DNA from: Erodium maritimum
Taxonomy: Eukaryota; Streptophyta; Magnoliopsida; Geraniales; Geraniaceae
Length of the DNA stretch: 64,000 bases
Assembly: GCA_963921825.1 (NCBI GenBank)
Contig: OY997588.1
Span: 155,745,618 to 155,809,617, forward strand
Direction of reading: 5' to 3'
The notes beneath the pieces were generated by a model. It was not told where the DNA came from and did no database searches. It worked only from the letters and a program-made list of their open reading frames with translations. Made by a program: the position numbers and the translations under genes. Position 1 is the first letter of the stretch; each line of letters opens with the position of its first letter. Shown piece by piece: positions 23,890 to 36,196 of the stretch.

Positions 23890-24452
23890 TAAAGCTCTAT
23901 CCAACCCAAAAGCTCGAACTAATGGGTGGAGACATCAAGATGTATATCAAGGGGTTAATTTATGACCATATTTTCGATGTGGGGCTCACACCTCAATACT
24001 CCCCCTTACGTGTAGGATTGGACATCTACACGTGGGCCATAACAGGATTGGACTTCTGCATATGGACCGGAGACCACAATGTAGAGGTGACAAACGGGCC
24101 ATGGGTCGAACCAGTTCTGATACCATGTTAATGCCCTATCCAACCCAAAAGCTCGAACTAATGGGTGGAGGCATCAAGATGTATATCAAGGGGTCAATTT
24201 ATGACCATACTCCCCCTCACGTGCAGGGACATCTACATGTGGGCCATAACAGGACTGGACTTCTGCATGTGGACCGGAGACCACAAGGTGGAGGTGACAA
24301 ACGGGTCATGGGCCGAACCAGCTCTGATACCATGTTAAAGCCCTATCCAACCCAAAAGTTCGAACTAAAGGGTGGAGACATCAAGATATATATCAAGGGA
24401 TCAATTTATACACATACTTTCGATGTGAGACTCACACTTCAACACCATGTAT
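23890..24452. repeat. Three-unit tandem array, about 206-240 bp units
   Basis: Units start at 23890, 24130 and 24337 (the last is partial). Each has CCCTATCCAACCCAAAAG, CTAATGGGTGGAGRCATCAA, GGACCGGAGACCACAA and ends TCTGATACCATGTTAA. The middle unit lacks about 34 bp present in the first. The ORFs over it arise from the repeat and are not a gene. Confidence 0.88.
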
Positions 24453-24479
24453 ATATATATACATGACACTATAAAGAGA

Positions 24480-27400
24480 CCACGTATCACACAGTATCAC
24501 ACAGTGTCACACAGTATCATGCACATGTTTTTACAGTACATTGCTCCACTAAGTGGAGCCATTTTTGCTCTATTTTTTTCAAAATATATGTTAAAGAACA
24601 AAAATGGGATCCACTTGTGGTGCTTCATATCAAGTGCTTAAAATGGAGTCTCCAGCTTTAAACCCAAAACCAAACATTTAGAGGTGCAGTAGTGTGTGTG
24701 AGTAGTCAATTCTTTTCCCAGATTTTCCCGGAAAATTTACCTCTCATGCATCACCAAAAGAGCTCCACTCACTTTTCTTTTCATCATTTCTCGACCAATA
24801 ATGCTTGTAACATCGTCACTCACAGAACACATATATACTAGGGTTTTTTAGGGCTCACTCAAAGAACCCATTCTAGATTGTTGGGGTAACGACATTTCCG
24901 TGTTGTGGACAAAGGTGAAAGTGGTAAGTCCATACTGTGTCGATTTTTATGTTCAAGTCCGGTCAGAAAACGACCTTTAATTTTCAAAAAATGATGAAAT
25001 TTGTTAAAGGTGACGCTGATATTTACAAAAAAGGTTATGTATTTTTTGAAAATAACTAAAAGTCATTGGTAAGACTTGAAAATGAAAAAAAAAAAGATCA
25101 CTGGTAGGACTTGCATACAAAGGTGATTACAATACGTATGTGTGAAAAAGAAGAAGTCATTTTATAGTATTGAAATGTGGTTTACCCTAGATTGTTCAAT
25201 TTCCTACAAAATTATTATAATATTAATCCTTTATTTTATTTTAGGTTGGATTATTTTATTTTGGTGGGTTGTTGGACTTTTAATTTCTTGTCTTGTACTT
25301 GTGAAATGTCAGTGTCTACGATCCAAAGCGGTCTGTTGTACTGGTTCATGAGCGCCGGATTGGCTACGGGCAACGATGACATATATCTGAAACTCAAGGC
25401 TTTTACGCCCTACTTCATATGATTTACATTTCCCAGTTAACTCATTTAAAAAAAATCTTAATTATTATTTTAATAAGAAGACATTAATATATATATATAT
25501 ATAATGCTCCTATATATATATATCAAAAAAAATATATACATACAAACTATTTAACGTATAAGATAATTACAGGCTTTAGGTAAAATAGAAACGCTACATT
25601 TATAAATAATGAAATTATTTTCTTAGACTCGAATTAAAAAGCTGAAGTATCCTCTTACCGATTGTATATTTTTTTTCGTATTATGGTTGTTATTAATTTT
25701 GTTTGTTTCAACATAATATAATTAATATAACTGACATAACGATCCTATCATCAAAATACCTTTGTTTTTTTTTCTTCCTATTTTGGTTGTTACTATAGAA
25801 AAAAAAATGTATTATGTGGATGTCTACAAAAATTAAATCATAAAATATATATTAGCATTAAATGATATCGATATTATATATTAAAAAATGTATTATAACC
25901 ACAATTGGTCGGGCCAATGGTGATTGATTATTGGGAGCTTCATTTACTACGTCACCTGTTACGTTTAAACTTCCAATTAATGGTTGTTTAAGGATTAAAG
26001 GAAATAAACAATACTATTAAAGCTGCAAAATGAGCTGTGTTCTTATCAGTTTAAGTAATTAATTATTTATTATATTAATGCTGTTACTCTAATTTTGATA
26101 GGATCGAGTATTAGAATAGTTATGAATTAAAAAGTGATATTTAATATTGGTCTAATGTTAGTATCCCGAAGCAATTTTATTTAGTAATTAATGTATAAAA
26201 ATAAAAAATACTTATTTTATATTGTTATTTTGCATTGAAAACATAAACAATTAGGATAATATTTACTAACAATGAACAAGAAAATATTTTATATTTAGGA
26301 CCTAATAATGACATTGAAAATCATGAACTTTGACCAGCAGGTCAAAGTTTAATGTTTTTGAATTTAGATTATTGTTGATACTCATACTTTTGTCTGATCA
26401 TAAAAAGTGGAAATGGTAAGAACATACACAGCGAAACCAATCCTTAAAATTGTTAAAATCTGTAAAGTGAAGAAAGAAGTCAAAAAATTCAGATTGTTTT
26501 AATCATATGAATATGTATTTAATTAATTTATTATTAATATAGTTCGGGTTGAAGTTATATATCAGATTAATTACTTGAAAATAATTATTAATTAGGACTA
26601 TGTTAGAAATAAATTTAAGCACATGGCATTCATTCATATCGGAAATGTGCGTTTCTTGTCGATACACAATAATCGTTTCATGTCTTTTGGAATTCTGTAC
26701 ATTTTTTTTATCAGCAAAACATTATATAAATCTCACTATTTTCAAAGCTTGAAAAAAGAGAACATAAAGATTTAGCTATAGAATCCTTACAAACTAACCG
26801 ACACTATATATCGGAAACCAGATCCATTCAAAGTATCAAACCAACAACCACTACTGAAAAAAACAAACCCAAACACTAGCACGAAAACACAACCTCAACA
26901 CAATCCCAATAAAAGAGGAATACAAACTCGAGCACTGACATGAAAACACAGCCTCAATACAAACCCAACAAAAGGGGGACAAAGGTCTCAAGACCGAATT
27001 TTATAACCTTTAAGCACAAGACAGAACAAAAAAGAGTCTAAAACTCGAATTTAGCAACCAAGAAGATCACAGAAAAAGAGGTCTACAACCCTGATTTTTC
27101 AACTATGAACCTCAAAAAAGAAAGCCGTCCACCATTCGAAACACCCTAAACCTAAACTGAACTTAAAGAAAACACTATCTCATCAGAACCCAAACTCAAG
27201 GAGTTGTGAGACACCAACGCGCCGACGGTCAACATCGCTAATCGAAAAAGATAATCCAGTGAAGGATCACCGAAACTCAAAGCCCAAAATAGCAGAACTA
27301 CTCTAGAATTTTGTACTTGACCGTTGATGATTTCCTGATTTTCTTTTACAAACTCATACGAGACGCTTTACCAACTGTCATTTTGTTTTGTGGAAAAGAG

Positions 27401-27720
27401 GGACATGTGACAACTTCTAACTAAATGGGAAGGAGTAGAGGCCGACCACCGATAGTAGAAAACGAAAGACTGGGTTAGAGCAAAGGCTGAAGTTATGGGT
27501 GGTGATGACTCTTTTTCATCCTTCTTGTTTTGAGTTTTGTAGCTAGAAACGTCTTTTACTCCTTTTTGTCTTCTGAAAAAGTTTCATTTGTTAATTTGTA
27601 TTTGTCGATAAGAGAAAATGTAGGTGTTCTAATCTATGTTAACCGAACTCTTAACCTTCATTTACATTTGCTCACATTAGAATTCGGACTTTTGATCTTA
27701 AGAAGGCAAGATGACTCTCT
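24480..27720. other. Gene-free, A+T-rich stretch
   Basis: It contains a short TATCACACAG-type minisatellite (24483-24518), an (AT)n tract near 25487-25503, and a C-poor segment at 26760-27330 with weak internal duplication. Nothing here supports a coding or RNA gene. Confidence 0.45.
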
Positions 27721-27722
27721 TA

Positions 27723-27979
27723 GAGCATCTCCAATCATTAACAAGGTTGTTGGTTGGACGGAGGAGGGTGAAATTTTTTTGCGGTCACAAGACTGAAAGG
27801 GAGGAGCTGAAAAGAAAAAACAAGTCTTTTTCTTCATTTTTTGTATCAGTCGTTGGATAGCGCTAATGGTTAGCTAACTGCCGGTTGAAAGCGTCGCCAA
27901 CTAATAACTATTTTAAAAATATTTTTTCTCTCTTATTTTTACTTTCAGCCACCAATCACCCATTGGATTGAAGATGCTC
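27723..27979. mobile_element. Tourist-like (PIF/Harbinger) MITE
   Basis: A 257-bp element whose ends GAGCATCTCCAATCATT and GATTGAAGATGCTC are inverted, with TTA on both flanks. Interior similarity (GGTTGAAAGCG, TTTCTCTCT) groups it with the copy at 4629. Confidence 0.85.
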
Positions 27980-28854
27980 TTATTGATATATCGATCAATC
28001 AGACAACATTAATCGTTATGAATAATTTATTTTATTTTACAACATCCTTAATTCAGCATATACATCATCATACAAGATGTTAACAATGCATTTTTGACAA
28101 GCTTTTGGGAAAGGTTGCATGTGGAGTGGTTAGGGCCTAGGGGAGAGGAGGGAGACATTTTGAATTCAAAGTTTAACAAAAAAGAACCCCACAAACATAG
28201 ATTTGTGATAACTCAGTTTATTAAAAAGATGGAAAGTGATTGGGTTTTTATGGGTATTAAATTGAAACACAACAATGGATGTTGGATCAAATCAAATCTC
28301 CCCCACCAGTCCACCACATCATCATCATGTGCTTGCATGCCTACATTATCTTATATATACTCTACCAAGCATCTCACATGCCTCTTTTGCCAAATATATA
28401 TTTTTATTTAATTTAATTATTTATTTAGGTTTTGGCCTCTCCACTTGTCACATAGTTGTTTGGACACAAGCTCGAAAATATTTTAGATTTATCTTTGTAT
28501 AGAACTAGTTCATGGGAGAGGGAAAAAATAGGAACAAAGACTCAAGATAAGTGATGTTTTTGGGAACCTATTTTTAGCAATTTGCTTTGAAGGGGCTTTC
28601 TGATATGGGCAATGTTATGGTTCATAGATCTATTGTATCTTTGGTCATGGAGTGGGAAATCACCATATATTGATATCATATTGTAATGTTGATCTATCTA
28701 AAATATTAAATTAATAGATAAAAAGGTTTTTTTTTTTTGAATTAGAAACATCCCATCATTCATGATTATGGTAGGAAAGAAAGAAAAAAACAAGGTATAT
28801 TGTAAAATAAAATAAAAAATGCCCATGTATCCGTTCTTTATAATTTATAAGAAA

Positions 28855-29270
28855 ACCTTATTTCAGAACGTTGTATTATGATTCATTCTAACGTCATGTT
28901 CCTAGCTGACATTTTTAGATCATTATAGTCGATTATCGAAAACTGTTAACGAAATCTGTTTCAATCGTCGTGACCCGTTAACTGACCATACGAAATGTCA
29001 AATTTTCCCTTAAAATAAGGTCATTTAGAGTTATGACTTGAAAAAATGCCAGCTGGGGTTATGTCTATCGTTTCATAACCCTAACTGAATTTTTTTTAAG
29101 GATAAACTTGATATTTCGCATGATCAGTTAACGTGCCTTGATGGTTCGAACAGACTTCGTTAATTTTTAGTAGTTTATGATAGTTAACTGTTATGATTTT
29201 AGGGGAAAAAAAAGTCGGATAGGACATGACGTCCAAAACCACTTTTGTCTATCGTTATATTCTGGGGTTA
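28855..29270. mobile_element. Foldback repeat of unnamed family
   Basis: Left-side motifs AACTGTTAACGAAATCTGTT, CGTTAACTGACCATACGAAA and TTTTCCCTT recur inverted on the right (AAGGATAAACTTG, TTTCGCATGATCAGTTAACG, AACAGACTTCGTTAA). The arms are diverged and I could not fix the target duplication. Confidence 0.65.
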
Positions 29271-29334
29271 TCGCCCTTTTTTTGTGATGGCATAAAATGT
29301 TTGCCCTTGTTTATAATTATTTTTCTTAAATTTG

Positions 29335-29498
29335 TTTACTATATTTTTAAGGGTAAAATCGTTCTTTTGAAATAAATTCATACAAAATGAAACAAAAAGA
29401 CAAATTCAAACCTTTTTTTTTTTGCAATCATCTAAGAATAGGGTTATGAATAGCAAAAAAGTGAGTACCTTACAGGTACTCTTTTGCAATTATCCCAA
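29335..29498. mobile_element. Right half of a GGGATAATTGC-family MITE
   Basis: AAGGGTAAAATCGTTCTTTT, AAACAAAAAGACAAATTCAA and the terminal TTTTGCAATTATCCC match the right arm of complete copies. The left arm is missing or overwritten by the foldback repeat next to it. Confidence 0.7.
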
Positions 29499-29751
29499 AA
29501 AACTACTACAACAAAGGAGCTTTCATGAATCAACAACCCAAAACAAGATGAGAAGGCCTCTTAATATACAAAGATTAGCTGCTATATGTACAAGTTAACA
29601 CTATCATTTGATCACCAAAAACCTCAAAACACTCTCTCTTCAACCTCCAAAGAGCTTTCAGCTTCCTGGGGTTCCATTCCTTTCTCCATAACCCATAACA
29701 TTAGTAATAAAAAAATTTACAGACTCAAGCTCAAGCCAAGGTCAACATCTC

Positions 29752-32185
29752 TCAGACTTCACAAAACTTCCCATCCATCCGGTTCTGAACAGCCTTCACC
29801 GCAGCAACTCTAGCAGCAGTAGCAGCCCTGTTGGCACCAACCACCGCCTTGTTCACTTGCTCATCTACCCGACAAACCTTGATAGCGCTTCCCGCCGTTT
29901 TTCTAGCTGCCTGCATTGTCCCAAGAGAACAAACACGTTATGAGGCCTGTCGGGACTTGGGATTGAATCACGGACTTTTGAGAGATAACGGAGAAAGTTA
30001 AGTACCTGAACAGCTCTAAGGACTGCACCGTTCGATATAGGCGATGAGGTCTTGAGTGTGCCAGAGTCCCATTCACCACATCTAGATTCGCCACTCCTGA
30101 AAGTATACATTCCATAGCCTTGTTTTCGACCTTCATGCCATGAGCCCTCGTAGCAATGGCCATTGGCAAAGTGATAGACACCGAAGCCATGGACTTTGTC
30201 CCCAAAATATTCTCCGGCATATCTATCTCCATTCCTAAAACAATCAGAAATCTCTCATCAGTTATGTTTTGTCTTCCTCGAATATAATAATTTGCATCAG
30301 ATCCAGAACCAGCCTTAGATTCCTTTAGATCCAATATAATAATTGGATCTGAAACTAACAATAAAGAAGTCAATCAATTGATGATCTACTTCCCACACCA
30401 TCATGTTCTTCAACCAGCAAACATTCATCCAGAACAGAACTAAATAGGAAGGTGACATTAAAGCTTGACAGTTGATCTGCTAAGGAAGATAACTGTCACC
30501 AGTTATGATTATTAAACTTAAAATTCGATTTAGTATAGCTAATTCAACTATGAGGAACAAGATCATACAAATTCTAATCTTCTTTGCTAAATCATTATAA
30601 AGTCTAGAGATGGTAAGTGAAGTGAAATGAACTCAATTATCAGACCCACAAAAGGAATTTTCCTAAAGATAAAAACTTTACTCCACAGCTTCAAGTCAAA
30701 GGCAAAGAACACAAATAAAAAACAAAAATCAGCAACACCCACTTGCTCAGATTTTAACATCAATCATGAACAGTCACGGAAATGGAAACCCCACAAATTT
30801 TTTTTTAAGGTAAAACTATGTTTCCTAACCTTTACAAACGTTTCATTATCAGATCCTAACTCAAGCCAACGTTTGGTCTTAATTCCTAACTTAATAGGTT
30901 TGGAATTTCTCAGAAACTATAAAAAACCGTCCAAACTCACGATTCCGTCAACTCGTCGAGCATTGGGTTCGGTTGCTTGAGAACGAGGATAAGTTCAACG
31001 TCGAGGAAGGCACCATGGGTAATGTACACCAACAACGACAACGCTTGGATGAGTTGACGGAATCGTGAGTTTAGAGGGCTTTTTACGGTTTCCGAGAAAT
31101 TCTAAACCTATTATGTTAGGAATTGAGACCAAACGTTGGCCTGAGTTAGGATCTGATAATAAAACGTTTGTAGAGGTTAGCCTGAGTTAGGATCTGATAA
31201 TAAAACGTTTGTAGAGGTTAGGAAACAAAGTTATCTTTTTTTTAATAGATTGATAATCAAGAGCAAAATTGGTATAGAGGTTGAGAATTCACCTGAAATG
31301 GTAACAACCAAGGCCATGTTTGACTCCATGTTTGAATTCTCCAACATAGCAGCTTCCATCGGAGCAAGTCTGGACCCCAACGCCGTGGCTCTGACCATTG
31401 AGCCACTCTCCGGCGTAGGAATCGCCGGTGTAGAACCTGTAGACACCGAAACCGTGCCGAAGACCCTGCCGGTACTGGCCCCGGTAGCGGCTCCCTCGGG
31501 CCCAGCTCTCGATTCCATACCCATCGTACCGGCCGTCGATCCAGTCACCTTCGTAGCGGCCATGGACGAAGTAATTGTAGACCCCACTCCCATTGCACCG
31601 CCCTTTGTGGAACTCACCCTCGTAGAAATCGCCATTGCTGTAGAACTCCACACCTTCTCGGATTATCCGCTTCTCCGTCCGGGGCTTCCTCGTGTAATCG
31701 CCGATGAACCACTTCACCGGCTTCGCATTGCTCCTCGAGAGAGCCCCGAGGCCGAGCCTCTGAGCGGCGTCGACCCACAATTGCCGGGTCACGGCGGCGC
31801 TGTGGTGAATCAGGGGCTTGTTCTTGGCGGCGAAGAAGAGGGTCGCGGCGACGAAAATCAGGGCCAGGAGGAGGTTCTCGGAGGTGGGTATCTCCCGCCG
31901 CCGGATGTAGAAGAGGAAGAAGAAGATTGTGCTGAGGAGGAAGGCGAACATGGCGAGAACCGGAGCGAGCCGCGCCGAGCGGGTCGCGAAGGACGAACCG
32001 GACCGGTGGTGAGCCTTCCCACGCTTCTTCTCCTCCTCCTCCGAGTCCTCGTCCTGGTAAGGGTCGCTGAGGTCGTCCTCGTTGATGGAGGAGACACTGT
32101 GGATCGAGGATCGGATCGTCGGAGACGACCGGAGGAGCGAGGACTGTGTCCGGGTGAGCTTTGACTGGCTCTTCGAGCCCTCCAT
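29752..32185 (-). CDS. MORN-repeat membrane protein
   Basis: Three exons on the minus strand (31293-32185, 30006-30234, 29752-29910) encode 426 residues. The head (1-70) is Ser-rich and acidic. Two hydrophobic segments (about 73-94 and 104-120) form a membrane anchor. Residues 180-370 hold seven MORN repeats with YxGxWxxGxxHGxGxY-type periodicity, such as DSYAGEWLNGQSHGVGV. A basic, Ala-rich helical tail ends in KFCEV. MORN repeats bind acidic phospholipids or act as scaffolds; the kinase or SET domain of larger MORN proteins is absent. Plant relatives are often labelled SET7/9-like or PIP5K-like only because of the repeats. I recall Arabidopsis At1g77660/At1g21920 as relatives. The 1-kb first intron contains a foldback transposon. 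The start is the only Met at the head of the long exon frame. A plus-strand frame overlapping exon 1 is a composition artefact. Confidence 0.92.
30809..31235. mobile_element. Foldback MITE in intron 1 of the MORN gene
   Basis: The two arms of 150-200 bp are inverse copies: TTTCCTAACC, CAGATCCTAACTCA, CAACGTTTGGTCT and CTCACGATTCCGTCAACTC on the left all recur inverted on the right. Flanks are TTTTTTTTAA on both sides (30799-30808 and 31236-31245), a 9-10 bp duplication that fits Mutator-like insertion, although its low complexity weakens this. The right arm holds a tandem duplication of about 39 bp (GAGGTTAG to CGTTTGTA). Confidence 0.85.
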
Positions 32186-32344
32186 TTTTTTGATTTAAAG
32201 TTCCAAAACGACGCCGAATCGAAACACCTCAGTCTCCTGATCTTCTTCCCCGTCGAATCGATGAGATCGCCGGCGACATCTCAGGCGGCGCAGGATAAGC
32301 AGTGACGGAGTGCGCGCGTTAGCAGGAACTGAACCAGAGAGAGA

Positions 32345-32420
32345 AAGAGAGAGTTTTGGGAGAGAGTTTTCAGAGAGAAAAATGGACCGGGTTTTGTGTA
32401 TATATGTCGTGTTTTTGGGG
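32345..32420 (-). promoter_or_regulatory. Putative promoter and 5'UTR of the MORN gene
   Basis: A TATATATAC-like box on the minus strand (about 32398-32406) lies roughly 215 bp upstream of the start codon. Below it is a CT-rich leader (GA-rich on the plus strand). CT-rich 5'UTRs are common in plants. Position is inferred. Confidence 0.35.
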
Positions 32421-33183
32421 AGAGAGAGAGAGATTCAACGTGGACCGTGTGATGCGAATCGGGCGGTGGGAAGACACGGAGACTGGTGGCCGTTGGATGT
32501 CCCCGATGTTGACGGGAATATATGGTCGTCGGATCTTCAGATTGATTCGGTTGCTTTTCGCTTTACTGTTGCAGGCCGGCACGTGCCACCACGGTTTCTT
32601 TTGTTTCGTGGGTTTAATCTCGTGTTGCGCAGCTGCACGTAGACCCCCACCATCTCGTCACATTCCTAGGAAAATAAATCACGGAAATAATTCTAAAAGT
32701 TTAGGGTATTGGCGGCCAGGGAGACGGACGCGGCGGTGGCGGCATCAACGAAAATCATCGGAGTTGCAGAGGTATTGCCGAACAGAGTCGGGAGAGAAAA
32801 ACCCTAACAAAATCCTCAAGAAATGTTTTCGATCATGGATTGTAAAAGTTAAGGTAAATCATTTCGTTTCGTAAGTATTTTCGGTGATTTATCTGTAAAT
32901 AGTATAGGATGAAGTAATTGTGTACAAATGTATGCATAATAGCTCAAAATTGCAAAACACTTGGTTGATTACAAAGGGTATAATCGTCATTTTACAATTT
33001 TTCAGTTCTGAAAAATCATTGACATGGTTTTAAAATTTTGACGGTTAATGAATGGTATTATAGATATTTTACGTGTTTTTGACGGAAAATAGTAACTTAA
33101 TGATACAAAAATTTCATGTTAAGTTGATTTGAAAATCGGAATATTTTAAGATAACGGACTGAAATTATCCATAATATTTAATT

Positions 33184-33556
33184 GAGAATTCTATTCCAGT
33201 GCCCCAAACTTTTATTAATTCATTTAAAGTACCTTAAATCTTTTTTATGTCATATCAGTATCCTAAACTTTCCTGAACTTCATTTTAGTATCCATTGTTA
33301 ACTTTTTATCTGATTTTTCATCTAAAACATGTAAAATGGTCATAATACTCTTCACTAAGAATCAAATTTAGAGTATAGTTAATAGTGGGTACTAAAATGG
33401 AATTAATAAAAGTTTAGGATACTAACGTGACAAAAAAATAAGATACTTTAAATAAATTAATTAAAGTTTAGCGTACTGAAGTGATACAAAAAAATTAGGA
33501 TATTCTAAATGAAATATAAAAATACATAAAGTAATAAGGTGGAATTACCCCTAATT
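33184..33556. mobile_element. Foldback repeat, diverged
   Basis: AACTTTTATTAATTC, AGTACCTTAAATC and GTATCCTAAACTTT on the left recur inverted on the right (GAATTAATAAAAGTTT, GATACTTTAAAT, AAAGTTTAGCGTAC). The ends are GAATTCTATTCC and GGTGGAATTACCCC-like. The family resembles the fragment near 23230-23400. Confidence 0.6.
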
Positions 33557-33774
33557 TGTATCAACAAAAATATATATGTACAACCAGTTGGACACATAGA
33601 CGGACTCCAAAGACACAACCCGCATCACAACAACAAGTGTACATAATTTATGATAAATATAGTTATTTTTTCAAACTGAGTCGAACTCAAGACAGTGCAC
33701 ATAAAAACTTAAGCCTTAACCGCTAAGATGTCTTCTCAAAGACTCTCATCAAGTTTTTTATATGTTCAAAATTA

Positions 33775-34545
33775 AATCATGGTCTCCGGCTATGGACGTC
33801 GCCTTTTGTGATCTCCGTTTTCTGCCGACGACGTCATGGTCTCCGGCCATGGACGTCACCGGTAGGCCCTCTTGGTTCTTCGGCTCAGTTCCCCCCTCCC
33901 CCCCTCTCGTACCCCCGTTTCCCTCTCTCTCCTCTCAAAGTCGGGCCGGCGCCGAACTCTCGAGTTCCGGTGTCTGTGTCCGTCTCCGACTGATGCTGTT
34001 TTTGGTGCCAACGGACTCGCAAGGTGGGTCTGAGCAGCGGTGGTGGGCAGCTCCGGCGACTTGTCACGTTGCAGATTCGGCCTGAACGTTTACCTTTAGC
34101 GGGGATCTGGAGCTCGCGTTTTCTGGATTCCTCGGGTCAAGGCCCCTTGTCTGACGGTGACGACTCTGACTCGGCTAGGTTTTTCTTTCGTTTTTTTACA
34201 GTTTTTTTAATAACTGCACTTGGTGCAGATTTGGTGTGCACTAGTTGCACGGTTTGTGTGCACTAGTTGCACGTTTGGTGTGCACTTGTTGCACTGTTGG
34301 GTGTGTCCGTTTGTGGCACGGTTCGGTGTGCACGTTGGTGCACTTTTGACGTGCACGTGGTTGCACGTTCTAGGGCGTCCTATGTGCGTTCTAGTAGGGA
34401 GTTTCGGTAATATTATTTATAGGCTTGTTAGTTTGGAGTTTGTAATTTTATCGTTTGCTTGTGCGCTTTCATCAGATTGTACGTATATCGTTGATTGATA
34501 TATAAAATTGATGCCTCCCGTTTTTCGTCAAAAAAAGAAAAGAAA
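33775..34545 (+). mobile_element. Probable non-autonomous retroelement with internal minisatellite
   Basis: A block with base composition unlike its flanks (GC-rich, CT-rich head) ends in an A-rich tail (TCAAAAAAAGAAAAG near 34528-34543), as LINE- or SINE-like copies do. It contains no reverse transcriptase. At its head CATGGTCTCCGGC-type motifs recur twice (33778, 33835). Clear target duplications were not found, so the class is tentative. Confidence 0.45.
34216..34375. repeat. GTGCAC/TTGCAC minisatellite
   Basis: Degenerate units of about 20-23 bp alternate GTGTGCACTAGTTGCACG-type sequence, with roughly seven copies decaying to the right. Each unit contains the palindrome GTGCAC. Confidence 0.8.
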
Positions 34546-35800
34546 TAATTGTAAAATTTTATGATGAAAAAATATATTTTTTATAAATTATATTTCTCAG
34601 TTGTTCTCCGTCTATAAAACTACGAACAAAATTTATTTATTTATGAAACATTTAAAAATGGAGACATGTGAAACATTTGAAAATGGAGACATGATAGCTT
34701 CAAATTACAAAACATGCGTTATAAATTGCAAAACACTTGTAACTCTAATACCAAAACTGTCATTTCTAAAAGATTAGTCATGTGATTGTCTTTCACATGA
34801 CTTATTAATGATAACGGATATATAGTCCATAAATATTCGGAGAATATCATTACAAAATAAACACGTAAATAATATTATTTTTTATTATAATTATAAAAAA
34901 AGTCTCACACATGAAACTGATCATATTTCTCTAATTTTCTCACACCAACTTTTATTTTTTTGCCCAATTTTCATATTGTCAACTCCATTGATTTGTTATC
35001 GTAAATAAATTTATTACAAATTAATCGTTCGATAAAAAGTTCGTAGCAAAATGGAAAATCAAGCCAGTGGTCTAGTTAGGGCCAGTAATTTTTTATATAT
35101 AAATTTTAAACTAAATTATATTAACAAGTTTTGATAATTGCTGTTCTCAATTCGATTGTAAAAATATATTAATATTCGATCAATTGATTGTTCGAATCTT
35201 GTCACACACTAATTAGGTTATAAATCAGATTAGAAATTATCGATAAAAAATTTGAATATGTTAACAAATGCATCATTGAGTCATTAACTTTATGCCTATA
35301 AGTTATATCACTTCACCTACACACACCTACACAAATTAATCAAAAGTAAAAGATAACCCATTTAAGTGATACTCACACACCTCTCCATTTTCTCTTTCCT
35401 TTTCTCAGATACCAAACAGAAAATGCCAGCAAGGAAGAGAAAAGAAAAGTGAGTAATAGCCATGTTTAGTGATACTTCAATGTCTGCCCAACTAAGCTTT
35501 AAAAGCATAGCATCTCTGTGAGATCAAGAGTCATAACAAGACATGGAGTCACTGAAACCAAGTTTCATGAAACATGAATCATGTGCTCCATCAACATGGG
35601 ACATGATCAACCTTGGTCTGAACAACATATCCTCCATTTCCATGATATGAGATGGTACCTTAAAGCACAAGTTTCATCATAGTCAATCAAGTCATATCAC
35701 CACACTCAGTAGCCAAAAGTTTTGAATGGCATGAGTCTCTGTTTGTACAGTTCTGATCAGAAACCAAGCCACATGGGTGATATTGTTTCTGGGGATGATC
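34546..35800. other. Gene-free stretch
   Basis: A+T-rich sequence without recognisable exons. At 35430-35760 complexity is higher, and an unannotated non-coding transcript cannot be excluded, but I see no motif to support one. Confidence 0.4.
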
Positions 35801-35808
35801 TCACAAAA

Positions 35809-36196
35809 GGTAAAATAATTGCAAACAAGTACCTGTATTATTCATTTTTTTTTTTGCAATATGTAGCCCTCTTCTTTGTTAATTGCAAAAAAAATCCAGT
35901 AAACTTGTCTGTTTTTGCAATTTGTATAAAACAACGATTTTACCCTTCCAGTTTAGATTTTCATCTCCTAATTCTCTCTTTGTACTGTACAAAGAGTAAG
36001 AATTTAAGAGATGAAAATTTGGATTTTTTTATTTCTTCTACTTATTATTTTTAAATTTTATACTTCCGAGGGAAAAATCGTCATTTTATACAAAGTGCAA
36101 CAAAAAGACAAGTTAAGTGCACTTTTTTGCAATTAACAAAGAAGAGGGCTACAAATTGCAAAAAGTGAATACCTCGTGACACTTTCTTGCGATTCC
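35809..36196. mobile_element. GGGATAATTGC-family MITE
   Basis: Complete but diverged: left GGTAAAATAATTGCAAACAA, GTAGCCCTCTTCTTTG; right CAAAGAAGAGGGCTAC and a decayed CTTGCGATTCC terminus. Inside are TTTTACCCTT and its inverse AGGGAAAAATCGTC. A second, unrelated small hairpin follows at 36229-36390 (TTTACTCTATTTTGGTA and its inverse). Confidence 0.75.

Noticed and set aside
24032-24466. 144-codon plus-strand frame
   Set aside because: It runs across tandem repeat units and repeats itself in step with them.
28094-28411. 105-codon frame
   Set aside because: No recognisable motif or conserved pattern and low-complexity T-rich end; could be a transcript but nothing supports coding.
31250-32164. 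304-codon plus-strand open frame over the MORN gene
   Set aside because: It is the antisense of exon 1, which codes for seven-repeat MORN protein and membrane helices; the antisense reading has no domain and reflects codon bias.
32356-32874. 172-codon plus-strand frame upstream of the MORN gene
   Set aside because: It lies in the promoter/leader, is Arg-rich from local GC composition and has no recognisable domain.
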